In this document: piece by piece, positions 23,007-34,341 of the stretch
How the letters are laid out: each line of letters begins with the position of its first letter
Position numbering within the stretch: position 1 is the first letter of the stretch
From: Neodiprion pinetum
Lineage: Eukaryota; Arthropoda; Insecta; Hymenoptera; Diprionidae
Reading direction: 5' to 3'
Length of the DNA stretch: 64,000 bases
Assembly (NCBI RefSeq): GCF_021155775.2
Contig: NC_060233.1
Location: 16,316,537-16,380,536, forward strand
Program-made: the position numbers and the translations under genes
The notes under the pieces: generated by a model
Databases searched by the model: none
What the model saw: the letters and a program-made list of their open reading frames with translations, nothing else
Told to the model about the DNA's origin: nothing

Positions 23007-24491
23007 ATGGCTACCGAAGGCACTTTTCCGCACCTGCCTCTTAAAGATGCATTAGCTCTGATTCCCACGTTCAATGGCACTAATATGCCCGTATCCGAAT
23101 TCATAACTAAAGTAGAATGCGCAAAACAAGCTGTCTTAGCCAGAGAACTGAATTTATTCTCCACACTCATTCGCACGAAAATCGAAGGCGACGCGAGTAA
23201 ATATATAGAGTCAGATAATCCGGATTCTCTTCGAGATTTGCTATACTGCCTAAAACAGGCCTACGCGTCTAAACAACACCTCCCAGATATCCAGCTAGAC
23301 CTCGCACAATCGGCACAGAGGCGAAACGAGAGTGTTCTAGATTACGGTGCTAGAATAAAACATCTGTTAAGACAAGCGTGCGAATCAATAGTTGCCTCAG
23401 CTTCTATCAGTGATGCTCAAGTGCTAAAGAAAAATATCAAAGAGACCGCAAGACTAAGATTCATCAAAGGATTACTAGACGAATTAGAAATAAGAGTAGC
23501 TCATGAGAATCCACAAACCCTACAAATGGCTATAGACACGGCCACCAAGACTGAAAAACTATTATCAGATAGACTTAAACTAGCCTCATACCGTGATACT
23601 AACTACGAAACACAAAACCATATAAAATGTAGTATATGTAAATTAACCGATCACATCGATAAATATTGTCCTGAACAACCTTCCCTAGTAGTAGTGTGTA
23701 GATACTGCAAGAAGGCAGGTCATAGTATAGAAGAGTGCAGAACGAGGCAGCGCAACAACACAACTTGCACGCAGTGTGGTCGCAAAGGCCACTCAAACGA
23801 TAAGTGCCGCTCAAATCGGTCCCAATATCCCCAAAATCCAAAATTCCAACAAGATTCAAGAGTTTTCCAAAATAACACCAATCGTCAACAACAGAACAAT
23901 CCCAATACCCAATATCGAGCAAGAGACCCGACAAACCAACCCTCAGACCAGACGCGAAATGACAGTCAACGCTCACAACAGTATAACACACCAAATCCTT
24001 CACGATCGAACTTCAGGGTTAATTACGTAACACAAGACTACTCGAACGAGAATTGCGATACAGGCGTCCACCCGGAGGTTTCATACGAAGCAAAGCAACA
24101 TCGCGAATATCCCGCGCGAACTCCCTCGCGCTACCCAACTGATATCTCGGAGAGTGACTCCGTGACACATGATCCGGAGTCAGCTATTGAAGACACGGAT
24201 AGCGCTGCCTCCGTTGTACCTACGGCAACGCTACCACTTTTAGGCTCACAACGTCGCGACAATCCCGAAGAGCGAAAACCGGACCGCCCCCATATTGACA
24301 ATGACAACTTTTGTTGCTTAGATTACTTCATACAAAATCAAAATGACATATTACCAACACCCAACGTAACCGAAACTAATGACGGACTTCTCATGTTGTG
24401 CGACAATTACGCTCATTTCGTATCAGCTAATTGTGGTTGGACAGAAGGACTGGAAAAACAGTTGATAGACGGAAATCAGGATAAGGATTGA
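23007..24491 (+). CDS. gag: Gypsy-type Gag with three CCHC zinc knuckles (3' truncated)
   Basis: The start is ATGGCTACC with a good context (ACAACATGG). The first 200 residues are an alpha-helical capsid-like domain (PTFNG near the start, then DYGARIKHLLRQA). Three perfect CX2CX4HX4C knuckles start near residues 208, 231 and 254 (CSICKLTDHIDKYC, CRYCKKAGHSIEEC, CTQCGRKGHSNDKC). They are followed by a Gln/Asn/Arg-rich nucleic-acid-binding tail and an acidic C-terminal region. The frame enters the inverted LTR at about 24470, so the last seven or so codons come from LTR sequence and the natural end and pol are missing. Role: particle assembly and RNA packaging. Confidence 0.88.
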   Translation: MATEGTFPHLPLKDALALIPTFNGTNMPVSEFITKVECAKQAVLARELNLFSTLIRTKIEGDASKYIESDNPDSLRDLLYCLKQAYASKQHLPDIQLDLAQSAQRRNESVLDYGARIKHLLRQACESIVASASISDAQVLKKNIKETARLRFIKGLLDELEIRVAHENPQTLQMAIDTATKTEKLLSDRLKLASYRDTNYETQNHIKCSICKLTDHIDKYCPEQPSLVVVCRYCKKAGHSIEECRTRQRNNTTCTQCGRKGHSNDKCRSNRSQYPQNPKFQQDSRVFQNNTNRQQQNNPNTQYRARDPTNQPSDQTRNDSQRSQQYNTPNPSRSNFRVNYVTQDYSNENCDTGVHPEVSYEAKQHREYPARTPSRYPTDISESDSVTHDPESAIEDTDSAASVVPTATLPLLGSQRRDNPEERKPDRPHIDNDNFCCLDYFIQNQNDILPTPNVTETNDGLLMLCDNYAHFVSANCGWTEGLEKQLIDGNQDKD

Positions 24492-24835
24492 ATAAACTTG
24501 AGTATGTTGATATGTCGATTATATGTTTATTCCGTAGAACTTGAGATACCGGTAGGAATGAATTGTGTGGTACGAAAAGATATATAAGAAGGCTAGATGT
24601 GGAATTGTCGAGAGTCAGAATAGGAGTGTACCTCGAGACGTGAAACGTACGGGTGCAGAAAAGGTGTGACAATGCTAGGAGTAGGGAATGGAATTTGAAG
24701 AGTAAGCGTGATAGTGAATAGCGTGAGACTACGTAGAGATAAGAGGATAGGACAGAGACCATGAGATTAATGTAAGAACTGTGGGAGAGTTAGCGAGTAG
24801 GAAAAATAGAGAGAAGTGGTATGTTGGACGTAACA
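24470..24835 (-). repeat. LTR copy 3 (inverted, U5 truncated)
   Basis: Reverse complement of copy 1 from its first base to GATTTCCG, about 366 bp. It keeps the block deleted in copy 2 and shares ATCGACATAT with copy 2 against ATCGCCATAT in copy 1. CGGT follows its outer end. Confidence 0.9.
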
Positions 24836-24839
24836 CGGT

Positions 24840-27361
24840 CTACCATTTCAAAACTGCTCATCCGATCAGTTTGTAAAAATTCTCAGATATTCTTCAAACA
24901 GTTTAGAATCAATTTCCGTTGTTCAAATGCTTTGTTAGAAATATTGAAACGCCCAAAAACATCTACACTTTTTTCAAAAAGGTTTCTGTTGGGGTTTTTG
25001 TGAAAAGAAATGATTTTTTCAATTTTTTTATTTTTTGACACTGCCTAATTTTCAAATCGCTTGAAAGATATTCAGGATGAAACTTGAGGACTTCGAGGGT
25101 TGAATAATTCTGAAATTTAATACTGCATACAATGGGTTGGGCGAGTATATTCTCACATCATGTAACTTATGAAAAATTCTCCTGCTGCGATGCAAATCGT
25201 CTTCAAGAAAGTGGTGAAATCTGTTACCGTGCTAGATGGTTGAAAAGGGTAGGAGAAAATTTGCATATTTATGTGAAACTTTGCAATTATTGTAGAAATA
25301 TTAGTTTCATTTGATTTATGCATAATGCATGTATCGGCGTATCAGTGGAATTCGATTCCAAAATATAAACGAAAAACACGCTATCTCAAGCATACATTTA
25401 TTTTCTCCGAAATTACGTTGACAACACTACGACACGATTGATATCAATTCAAAAACTTACGTCGCATCAATAATCTTATATTTTGACTATCGATACTTTA
25501 TATTTTTACATTTTGACCTTTTTATACGTCGACTTTTTACATTTTGAAATTCTATAAAATAGATTTTCGTGCTTTGGAACTTTGACATTGTAGCTGTTCA
25601 TTCTATTTTCTAATTTTTACACATTTTACCCCTGCCCGTTTGACTTATACGTAATAAAATTGAACATGCAGATCACTTTGTCACAAACCATAATGGTCCT
25701 TAACTTATCAAAATATGTTTTTTGGAATATTTCGTGTTACAAGTGTGCGTGATATATTTTTATTATTGATAAGAGGAATACGTGTCAGTCCAAAAAATCC
25801 GGACGCGTGTGGTTTTGGAATTTGATATAGATGTAAAAGTAATGTAGATGATTGGTTGCAAAATTTTTGGAAAGCTTGGAGTCTTCTGTGTCCAATGATC
25901 CATTGCTCATCTCTGAAAAATTTTACCTACGTTAGGTATTACCACCGATATGCCAGAAACGTGTTTTTCTTTACAGAACTATGCGAAAAATCTGAGAAAC
26001 ACCAGAAACCTGCCCTCTGAATATAACTAAAACCTCGACTCGAACTAAAACAATTTAAAATTTTGAAAAATCTCGAAACACATAGCTTCCAGGAATTTAT
26101 GTATGCAAATACCTGATTTTGGTAACGGGTAAAGCAAAACAAAAAACTATAGCCCAAAATTTGCAAATAAAGTGAAACAATTTAATTCAGTTAAGAGCAA
26201 GTCGATCGCATTGCCCAACTCGCTATAATCGCTTTTGGAGTTTTCGAATTTTAGCGAGGCTCTTGTGAACTCATCGTCAGCTAAATTCGCCCCACCCACC
26301 GAAGTCTGAACATCACAAGTAAACGATAATATTCGCAAAATCAACGCACAATTCCAACATAATTGAATTCGACACATATTATTTTAACAGTACTTATTTC
26401 AGCACACATTATTTTCAACATTAAAAATTGCGAAGTCGGAAAAATCGGAGTCTGAGTCTTATTAGCTAATGTGTGTGAGTGTGTGTCTGCGTCCACGCGG
26501 GGTTAAAAGCGAAGGCCCAAACCGATTCTTTGTATGTGATTGGCGTAAGTGTTGATTTAACGAGTGTTGATTGGTGTATGTGTTGGAATAAATTATGATG
26601 AATGTGTGAGTGTTGACTTGACATGTTGAATTTGTCATGCGTTATTTAGCATGTAACCGTGACGTACAATGTATGTGCTTCCGGAATGAATATGAATCCC
26701 TGACTAAGGATATATATTTTCATCAACGTTCTCTACAAGTATGCAAATCTATTACAACTCTCGCAAATATACTTTTATTCCGTACTCCAACAAGCCAATT
26801 TACAACTCATTCTTCATCAACTTCAATTCCTTTTATTTTCTAAGTTCTAATCACTCTGGGAAAATCGAATTCAACAATCATCAACCTCAGAATCAACTTT
26901 TTACAAATAATAATTTCACACTCAACAGTGTTTTCTTGACAGTTAGAAATAAATCATTGATATGAATTTGAAGTCGTTTTTCCTGTGTTTACTAATTCGT
27001 TTTCCAACCGTCCATTCCCGGCGTAGAGAATTAGAGACGAAAAATATTTTTTGCCCCTTTGGATTTTTAGTGAAAATTTTGACGATTTGGAAAAATGCTG
27101 GAATCAATTCTTTGATGTAAAATATCGACGTAATTTTACGACACGAAACAATTGGGCGCAGTCCGAATACGCTGTGAGCAACGGATCGAACGTGACAGTC
27201 GAAAAACGAAATATTTCCCTCGTCATTTCTCTGCTTTTAGTCCCACGCTCTGTTTGATATCGTTTCTTCGTTTCTCAGGGTCTAACAGGATTCGGTCCAA
27301 TTATTCTCATCTTTTTACTGAAGGTTAAAAATAACCGCAGCCACGCAGTGAGAAGCCTTTC
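24840..27361. other. Intergenic, with one weak exon candidate
   Basis: No gene is supported. One minus-strand candidate is 26305-26147: an acceptor-like GATGTTCAG, then 52 open codons (TSVGGANLADDEF onward) and a TAG. No donor partner or family match was found. A CATTTTGAC/TTTTTAC word series lies at about 25480-25560. Confidence 0.35.
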
Positions 27362-27592
27362 TCACTCTCCACAGCGCTTAGAACTACAGCATGGCATTTC
27401 CGACTCGTAACAAGGACAGTAGGTAGCTCCTTCGCACGTGTTTTGGATACAAAATCTGACGCTTGTTTTTGGCAGTTTCACTTTCGGTGGTGGCGGGAAA
27501 CACGGGGGTTTTGTACCGACCGGTTCTGGACAAGGTTTAGCGATGCACAGCGTCGGAGGGGGTGCCGGTTTTCCAGGAGGCTGACGACATCT
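27362..27592 (-). CDS. Terminal exon of a Pro/Cys-rich protein
   Basis: After a strong acceptor (CTTTTTTTTACAG, exon from 27592) 76 codons are open to TGA at 27362. The peptide is Pro- and Cys-rich (RCRQPPGKPAPPP, IAKPCPEP, ending PCCSSKRCGE) with 11 Cys. No upstream exon exists nearby. The reading phase (0) and composition fit the exon at 51405-51247, 23.7 kb away across a transposon island, and I propose that they are one gene of about 129 aa. The style resembles insect sperm-tail, cuticle or chorion Cys/Pro proteins, but none is identified. Confidence 0.6.
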   Translation of the reverse strand, partial: RCRQPPGKPAPPPTLCIAKPCPEPVGTKPPCFPPPPKVKLPKTSVRFCIQNTCEGATYCPCYESEMPCCSSKRCGE

Positions 27593-29670
27593 CTGTAAAA
27601 AAAAGCATATTCCATCAAAGAATCTCGTTTCTGGAAATAGAAACGTTTTTGGCACTCTGATTTAAAGAAAATTTAATTCCTTGTATCATTATTGATACCA
27701 ATAACAGTTTGAACATCGTTCGGATAGCAAAAAAAAAAAACATTTTGTAAGTAACTATTTAGTGCAACGCTAAAATTTGCTGTATAATGAATTACATCTG
27801 CTTGGTTGATTATGATCTCGTTACGTCCCGACGTACTTTTTTCAAAACACTATTTTAATTACAACAATCAAGCATTATTCTTTAGCCGCTTGAGCGACAC
27901 TATTCACATAACAACCATTTCCACCCCTCCTAGAAAAAGTCACGTACGGTCCACAGTGTTGGGTTTAACATTGTATCAAATTAGCTAGTACCAAAAACTG
28001 AGGTAAGAGATTGCTGAGCTAGTACCATTGATCGGCAGCCTTGAAATATCTCTCTTTTCAAGTTAAAATTATCATCAATGATTAGGACAAACCACTTATA
28101 AAATTTGCATCAAACTAAAATAGATTACTTAGAAAGTAGTATAGATGAATGTGTGAGAACTGCGTTAAGATATATTTAGCTAATATTTTATCATGTGGAG
28201 CGGTACCAGAGGATCGCCCTCACACCTCATTGGCTAATTACTATACAACTTAGTTATAACTGTAGGCTCTTGGACTGAACTGAACTGAAGCCTCTTCTTT
28301 CATCTATCAAGTCGCAAGGTGCTTGTACGTCAACCCGTATTTGCCCTTTCGAGCAGAGTTGGAAAATCTTCATTGTGACCGGCCCAAGTCTCGTGCGAAT
28401 TTGTTAAGCCGAACATTCAGTTTATTCTGTTAACTGTAAAAGACTCACTATCTTCTAAATTCCAATCTTTACTGTTCTTTACTGTATCTCATTATTTCGC
28501 GAATAAACATTTTCATGATTATTCCATTTCCCGCAATGAAATCAAGTTCTGCATTGATTCAAAAGAAAACGGGTGATATTGAGTGTTCGTTTTAAAATAA
28601 TAATCAACTACGTTACTATTTTAATTAACAATCGTTTCAAACTTATAGTAATCCAGTCATTTCGCATTATAATTAATCCTAGATGAACCATTTGAACATT
28701 TTCGAACAATACCTTTCGGCACTCAGTATCACTATCCAAATTCAAAATTCCCCAAGCCTAAGTGCCTGAAATAGAACATCATCGTGTGATATTGTACTAT
28801 CTATTCGACTCTGACCCCGAGGTTGGACTCTGGTCCAGAAACAACACTAACACTGACCTACACGACCCTATGGCGCTCAATCTCGTCAACCTTCACATCT
28901 AAAGATGTATCGATTTGTAGTCTTCATCACATTAATCCGAATCTCGTTCTTACAGGTTTATCAATCTTCGCATAACATATGATATGACGAGAATAGGTGG
29001 CAAGCTTCAGTGGCCACCGGTCAAATTCAGTATATTGTTTTCCAACAATAATAATGTCAACATAAAATTTCATAATAGAGTTGCATAGCAAAATCGAGTA
29101 CAACAGAATTGGTGCCTAGCTGCAGATAATAACCTTGAGTACTCAAAGAGAGACTCTCCTATTTTCAGCTCAGCCCCGAAACATAATTCTGCAAATTTTA
29201 AGTGAAGCATCTATCAAAATAATCTAGAAATTGAATAATCTAGAATAATCTAGCAAATAATCTAGAAATTGACTTAAGACTCCCTTATAAGAAATCGCAC
29301 ACAAAGTAACTTAAAATTTTCAAAAAATTATTTAGAATTTTGCTCAGAACTTTCGGGAAAATGGCAAAGAGATTGCTGAGAAATTTCTTCCAAATAAGTT
29401 ATCACAATTTTCTAATAATATTTTCTCATCAGGAACATAATTATTGATAATTTCCGTAAAATGAATGAGGAAATAATTTAGTTCAGGAAAAAAGACAGGT
29501 TGGAAGAAGTATCATTGAAGAGTGTCACGAATCGGAAAGACGTTATTCTAACTATTGCAACGTGGCATTTCGGTTGTCCGTTACCACCAGCTCCCTGAAC
29601 CCTAGATGCTACCAAAATTTCGAGGTTTCCGGTATCAAGTAGCGAGGCATTAACAAAAGAGCACCTGAAC
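27593..29670. other. Non-coding stretch, possible old LTR
   Basis: No gene is seen. Between about 27962 and 28520, a TGTTGGGTTTAACA start, a spaced body and AATAAAC near 28503 resemble an isolated LTR, but no target duplication or partner copy was found. The rest is AT-rich unique sequence. Confidence 0.3.
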
Positions 29671-29989
29671 CACGGTCTTATATACAGGTCTAGCAACGAA
29701 GCTAATTTTCTACAGAGCGGCGTGGTTCTCTTGCTGTCCGTGGTTTTTAGTGTTTGAAACAGCCATATCGCAACACTGCTATCTAGGAATGTACGTGGGA
29801 TAGGGATGGTAGGGATGAAAATGTGCCAATAATAATATTATTATTACGTTGGCGCTGCATTGCGCACGCGTTGATTATCCATCCCTCGATCACAACGCCG
29901 ACCTGGCGGCCACAAAGTGAGATAAATAACCGGCCGTGAAATGAACCACCCCCACTACCTTCGTTGCCAGACCTGTATGTAAGACCGTG
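29671..29989. mobile_element. 319-bp hAT-type MITE
   Basis: The terminal inverted repeats start CACGGTCTTATATACAGGTC on the left; the right end is the complement of CACGGTCTTACATACAGGTC. ACCTGAAC flanks both sides (29663-29670 and 29990-29997), an 8-bp duplication as expected for hAT transposons. No coding capacity. Confidence 0.88.
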
Positions 29990-30046
29990 ACCTGAACTAG
30001 AGTCACGTATCCAAAAATCCGACAGGGGTCACTGTAGCGAATAGCG

Positions 30047-30340
30047 AATAAGATATTTCAGGCTTTTTGTTTCTTTCGTTTTTCGAGTTACAACGGCACC
30101 AAGCAAGGGGTCAACAACGAATTCGAGGAAACTGCGGAGTAGCGGAATAGCGACGATTTCGAAGAGAGGATGTCGAGGCTGCGGAGAGGGAGCCAACGAA
30201 TATCCCTGCATCGCGGAAAACCAAGGCGATCATCGAATTTACCATGGCGTAAGGAGTAAGGTGTGCTACAGCGCGGCTTTTCGGATGAACCAATAGAAAA
30301 GTTCCACCAGTTGACGTCACAACAAACCGTCAATTCAAAA
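30047..30340 (+). repeat. Fragment of the LTR family found at 49.5-51.2 kb
   Basis: It shares the series TTTTTGTTTC, CAACGGCACCA/CAACACCAG, AAGGGGTCAACAACGAATTC, GGAGCCAACG and CGCGGAAAACCAA with 49580-49745. The stretch GGCGTAAGGAGTAAGGTGTG and the PvuII-less CCAGTTGACGTCAC block reappear reverse-complemented at 44330-44400. Confidence 0.5.
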
Positions 30341-30639
30341 CTGTTGAAAGATTCAAGGTAGATTAGAATGTTCGTTGACTGCATAATATAAAGACGGATA
30401 CCCCTGGGTCAATTTTTGTGACCAGTTTGCGGCGGGCAAGTGGACCCGGGTGGGCCTGGGGGCGTGAGAGGTTTGTGCTCTATCGACTCTACCTAACGGG
30501 CTCGCACTGACGTTCGTAGCAGCCAAAGTAGTGTCGGTATGGAAGCTTGAGATTGAGTCGGTACAAAGTGAGTACGTGAGACTACTTGTCGACTGCGACT
30601 TAGAAATATCGATCAGATCAATCATTCCCGTGAGAAGCA

Positions 30640-31010
30640 GCGTAACCGCGTCCACCGCCATCCACCGCAACAACTTGCAAGCACCTCCGACCGCCGTCAA
30701 CCACCTCCTCACACCGCCGACCACCTTCGTCGTCCTCGTCCACCTCGATCCGGTCCTCTGCCTCCTCCCCTACCCTCGTCGTCCTCGACCTCCTCGACCG
30801 CCGCCGATCACTTTCAACCACCACGAAACTCTTTCTACCCCCTTCAATCACAACCAAACACCTCCTGCCACCCCCTACCTCCTACCAGCTACCCCTACCC
30901 CTACCCTCCTACCAGCTCCAACCACCTCCTACCATTTCCAAAAACCTCCAACCACCTCCGACCACCTCCGACCACCTTCGTCCTCCTCGACCCCCTGCTC
31001 CACCATGCAT
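30640..31010. repeat. Pyrimidine-rich CCACCTCCGA minisatellite
   Basis: Degenerate repeats of CCACCTCCGACCACC and CCTCGTCC run along the plus strand, directly outside the left foldback arm. The purine complement lies at 33245-33560 and another pyrimidine tract at 40500-40845. Open frames across them are low-complexity artefacts. Confidence 0.75.
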
Positions 31011-31789
31011 TCCATAATATTGATATTCATAATTAATCCAACAACTTTTCGTTTGCACTCTCGATCTCGAATTTTCGTAGTTATAGAATCGAAACGCTGT
31101 TTTAGCTAGTCGCCAGTGAAGTATCTACATTGGGCAGAGAAGCAGAATTGATTTCGACAAATGTTCGTGTGGAAAAAAATTCAGAGTAACTGTAAAACAT
31201 CACAGATGTGCTAATTTTGATCTAGGTCAAAGGGATGCTCCGTATATGAGACAGTATTCAACGCAGTGTCCTGATTTAAAGACCTAAAAAGGCGATTGTC
31301 GGGGATTTTTTTTTTTCTTTGAGAGGGAGAGATAGAACGATAATTCTTAAAACTTCAAGTGTATCTTAACACACATTTGAAAGATACGAGCAAGTATCAT
31401 CCAACAGTCGCAGAACGGCAGCGTTATTAGCTGACCCGTTAACTGAAGAATATATCTTTAGTCAACGGCTGACCCTCGAAGGGCCTAGCCGCTTGAGTCT
31501 GGAATCGGCAGGAAAGATAAAATGCGTATTTCTTGTATGAAATTTAAAAACTAAAATCATTATACATCATATCATACATCATACATCATACATCATACAT
31601 GGTATCAAAGTTCGAAACCAAAGTTTGGATGTTCGGATGTCAGAAAGTGATGTCACCCAAATTTTTTTTTCTCTTGACGTTATCGATCTAAAATTAGCCA
31701 GCCGAATTCCTCAGTCTGGAAAGAACTACGCAGTAGAGCGGACAGATGAGAATCGTGCTCTGCAAATTTCGAGTACCGGGTTCTCAACT

Positions 31790-32230
31790 TCCTGGAGCCT
31801 GCGCTCAGGGTCCGCTACCTGGTGGAACTCGACTTCCAGGACAAGCACTCCGTGGTTCCAGCGCTCCAGGTTCGCTACCTGGTGAAACTCGACTTCTAAG
31901 ACAAGCGCTCCGTGGTTCTAGAGCTTCAGGTTCACTACCTGGTGAAACTCGACTTCTAGAAGAAGCGCACCAGGTCCGCTACCTGGTGAACCTCGACTTC
32001 CAGGATAAGCGCTCTGTAGTTTCTGCGCTCAAGATCCACTACCTACTGAAACTCAACTTCCAGGACAAGCGCTCCGTGGATCCTGCATTCCAGGTCCGCT
32101 ACCTCGTGAAACTCAACTTCCAGGACAAGCGCTCCATGGTTCCTGCGCTCCAGGTCCGCTACCTGATGAAACTCAACTTCCAAAATATGAGCTCCGTAGT
32201 TGTGGCTGTCCAGGTCCTTGACCTGATGGC
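31790..32230 (+). repeat. 60-bp minisatellite, left arm (about 7-8 units)
   Basis: Units of 60 bp centre on CGCTACCTGGTGAAACTCGA followed by CTTCCAGGACAAGCGCTCCG. Because 60 is a multiple of three, the open frame 31746-32249 is periodic and is not treated as a gene. Confidence 0.85.
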
Positions 32231-33244
32231 TTTTGATCTTCCGAACTAATTTTCAAGTCTACAAGTTTGATTATTGAAAACGTCATGTTTTGTACTATCA
32301 AACCAATATGCATGCTTCAGATAACATTTTGAACTGGAAAAAAAGCCGAACGACCAGGATCAACAAATTGCAATTGGTAAGTGATTGGCATTGTATATAT
32401 TGGAATACATGACAATAACGTCGTTCAATTAGAGCTAAAATTGGTGTGCGTAGTGTTTCAAATCTGTCAGCACTTAGCTGATTGTTCTGTGGTATTTTTT
32501 GACGAAATTTATTGTCATAAAATCACAATACGTTATACTTACATGCATGTGTAAACGTGATTTGTAGCATTATATAGAAAAAATCTTACAGGCAGAATCG
32601 GTTTGCGTCACATGCACAAAGACAGTGTTCGTAATGTATACTGTGAAGCAAATACCAGAATTTTTTGGGGAGTCATCGTGCCCCAGTCTCCCCTACAACT
32701 ATGTCATCTGGTACAACACTGACACGAGTAAGCGAGCGCACGAGCACAACGACCAGTTACACTAGGCATCCGACTCCGAGCGAGCTTTAGCGAGCGAGTG
32801 TTTTAAAACTAGTTATTCTTAATTCGCGCACCATTCTGTTATCGATGTACCAAAATAACCCAAAAAACCGTGATATCATATGAATTGTCAAGCTCAAACG
32901 TAAAAAGTGACGATGTTTCAAAAAGTGAAAAAGTTTCGACGAGGATTTGTGCATGGTAAGTAAAAAACACATTTGTATAACATTCAATAGCAATTCTAAT
33001 TATATTTGATCTAAATTCTTTTACACTTGTCATGTGTACAAGAAATTATTTCAATTCATTTTTCGTGCAAGCCCAAATTCAGTAGCTATCAATGCGCTCA
33101 TAAAAGTTCTAGAATTTTTTATACTTTTCTCATAATTTTCTTGGTAAAATGTGTCAATAAAAAAATTATATCGATCTTTACACAATATTTTTTATGTGTT
33201 CTAATACTGAAAATATTTATCATCATTCGAGGTATAACCCGAGG

Positions 33245-33605
33245 TGATTGGCGGTCGTAGGAGGTGGACGGAGGTGGTCGCGGAGGAGGAGGAGGACAAG
33301 AAGGATGTTGGGGTGGAGGGAGAGGAGGAGGACGAGGAGAAAGCAGAGGAGGAGGAGGACAAGGAAAAGGAGTACGAGGTGGACGAGAAGGACGGAGGTC
33401 GTCGAAGGTGATGGGGTTTATTGGGGTGATGGGGTTGTGGCTAATAGGGTTATAGGGTGATGGGATGGTGGGGTGATTGGGCTGTGGGGTGGTGGAGTGA
33501 TGGGTTGATGGGGTGGTGAGGTGGTGGGGTGGTGAGGTGATGGGGTGGCGGGGTGGCGGGGTGATGGGGCCGGGTAGGGTAGGGTAGGGTAGGGAAGGGT
33601 AGGGT
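33245..33605. repeat. Purine-rich minisatellite grading into TAGGG repeats
   Basis: GGAGGAGGACGAGGA-type sequence (33250-33400) gives way to GGGGTGATG-type units (33410-33570) and then to (TAGGG)n at 33572-33605, immediately before the LINE 5' end. Confidence 0.8.
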
Positions 33606-34341
33606 CCCCTACGTCGGCTGTCACCTTGTCGTGGTGTAGGGGCTTGATGGCCGCGATGAATCTTGGCGACCCGACGCCCCGGGGCTTCAAAACCCCGTGG
33701 CGGAAGTGATTCTAGACGAGCGTCCACTAAGAACAGTCGGCTCAGCCTCTTGGGGCTGGGTGTATGAATGGTGGTTTGAATGGGCGATGTGTACATGGGA
33801 TGCGGTTGGGGCCCCTGGGGCGATTTCTCAGAGACTAACCAAGGAAGGAGTAGTTGCCGACCGATCGGGGCTGCGGGTGAAGTCAGTCCTTTACCGGACC
33901 TCTGTGGCGTACTACGGGTAAACGTTAGTCCACGGAACCTCGGTTCCCTGGCGAAGGTCCCAGGAAACCACATGTCCAAAGTGGGAGAACCGCTCCTCGC
34001 AGCTGACTGGAGCCAATCTGGGAGTCAAACCTGGGATCCCGGGCGCATGTGTGGAGGATTATCCGGTCAGTATTTCCTCATACCCGACGTCCGGTAGGTC
34101 AAATCCGGCAACGTCTTACCGGGTCGGGGCCTACCCTGTTTCGGATTGACAGGGGAATCCCCGGCCTGGCGACGCTAAAGATATAGGGACGGGGGGTTCG
34201 AGCGGATAGGGCAGACCACCCGACAAACCGACAGCGGCTTCCGTTCGAGGGAGTAGGGTTCTTACCGGCGGGGAGAGATGCCACACTGCGGTGTGGCTGC
34301 CATGATGGCCGAACCGTCGTTATACACTTTTCTGTTTCAGC

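Larger units (their letters stand above)
18027..24835 (+). mobile_element. Composite errantivirus-like LTR element with inverted outer LTRs
   Basis: The outer boundaries are TGTTACGTCC at 18027 and its reverse complement ending at 24835. Both are directly flanked by CGGT (18023-18026 and 24836-24839), a 4-bp target duplication of the Ty3/gypsy type. Inside, in order: a full LTR, a tRNA-Leu primer site, an open frame with no gag-pol similarity, a broken Env, a polyA36 run, a G8 polypurine tract, a second LTR truncated at its 3' end, gag, and a third LTR in reverse orientation. PR, RT, RNase H and integrase are missing, so it is non-autonomous. The LTR copies differ by only a few substitutions and one 19-21 bp deletion, implying recent assembly. 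Confidence 0.85.

Noticed and set aside
30531..31109. 192-codon plus-strand frame
   Set aside because: It is mostly the CCACCTCCGA minisatellite read as Pro/Thr. No conserved segment.
31746..32249. 167-codon periodic frame
   Set aside because: The 60-bp tandem repeat has a period divisible by three, so the frame stays open by arithmetic. The same array on the right arm is read in several frames.
33119..33979. 286-codon Pro-rich frame on the minus strand
   Set aside because: It is produced by the purine-rich minisatellite and TAGGG repeats read as Pro/Thr/Ser codons. No unique sequence supports a gene.
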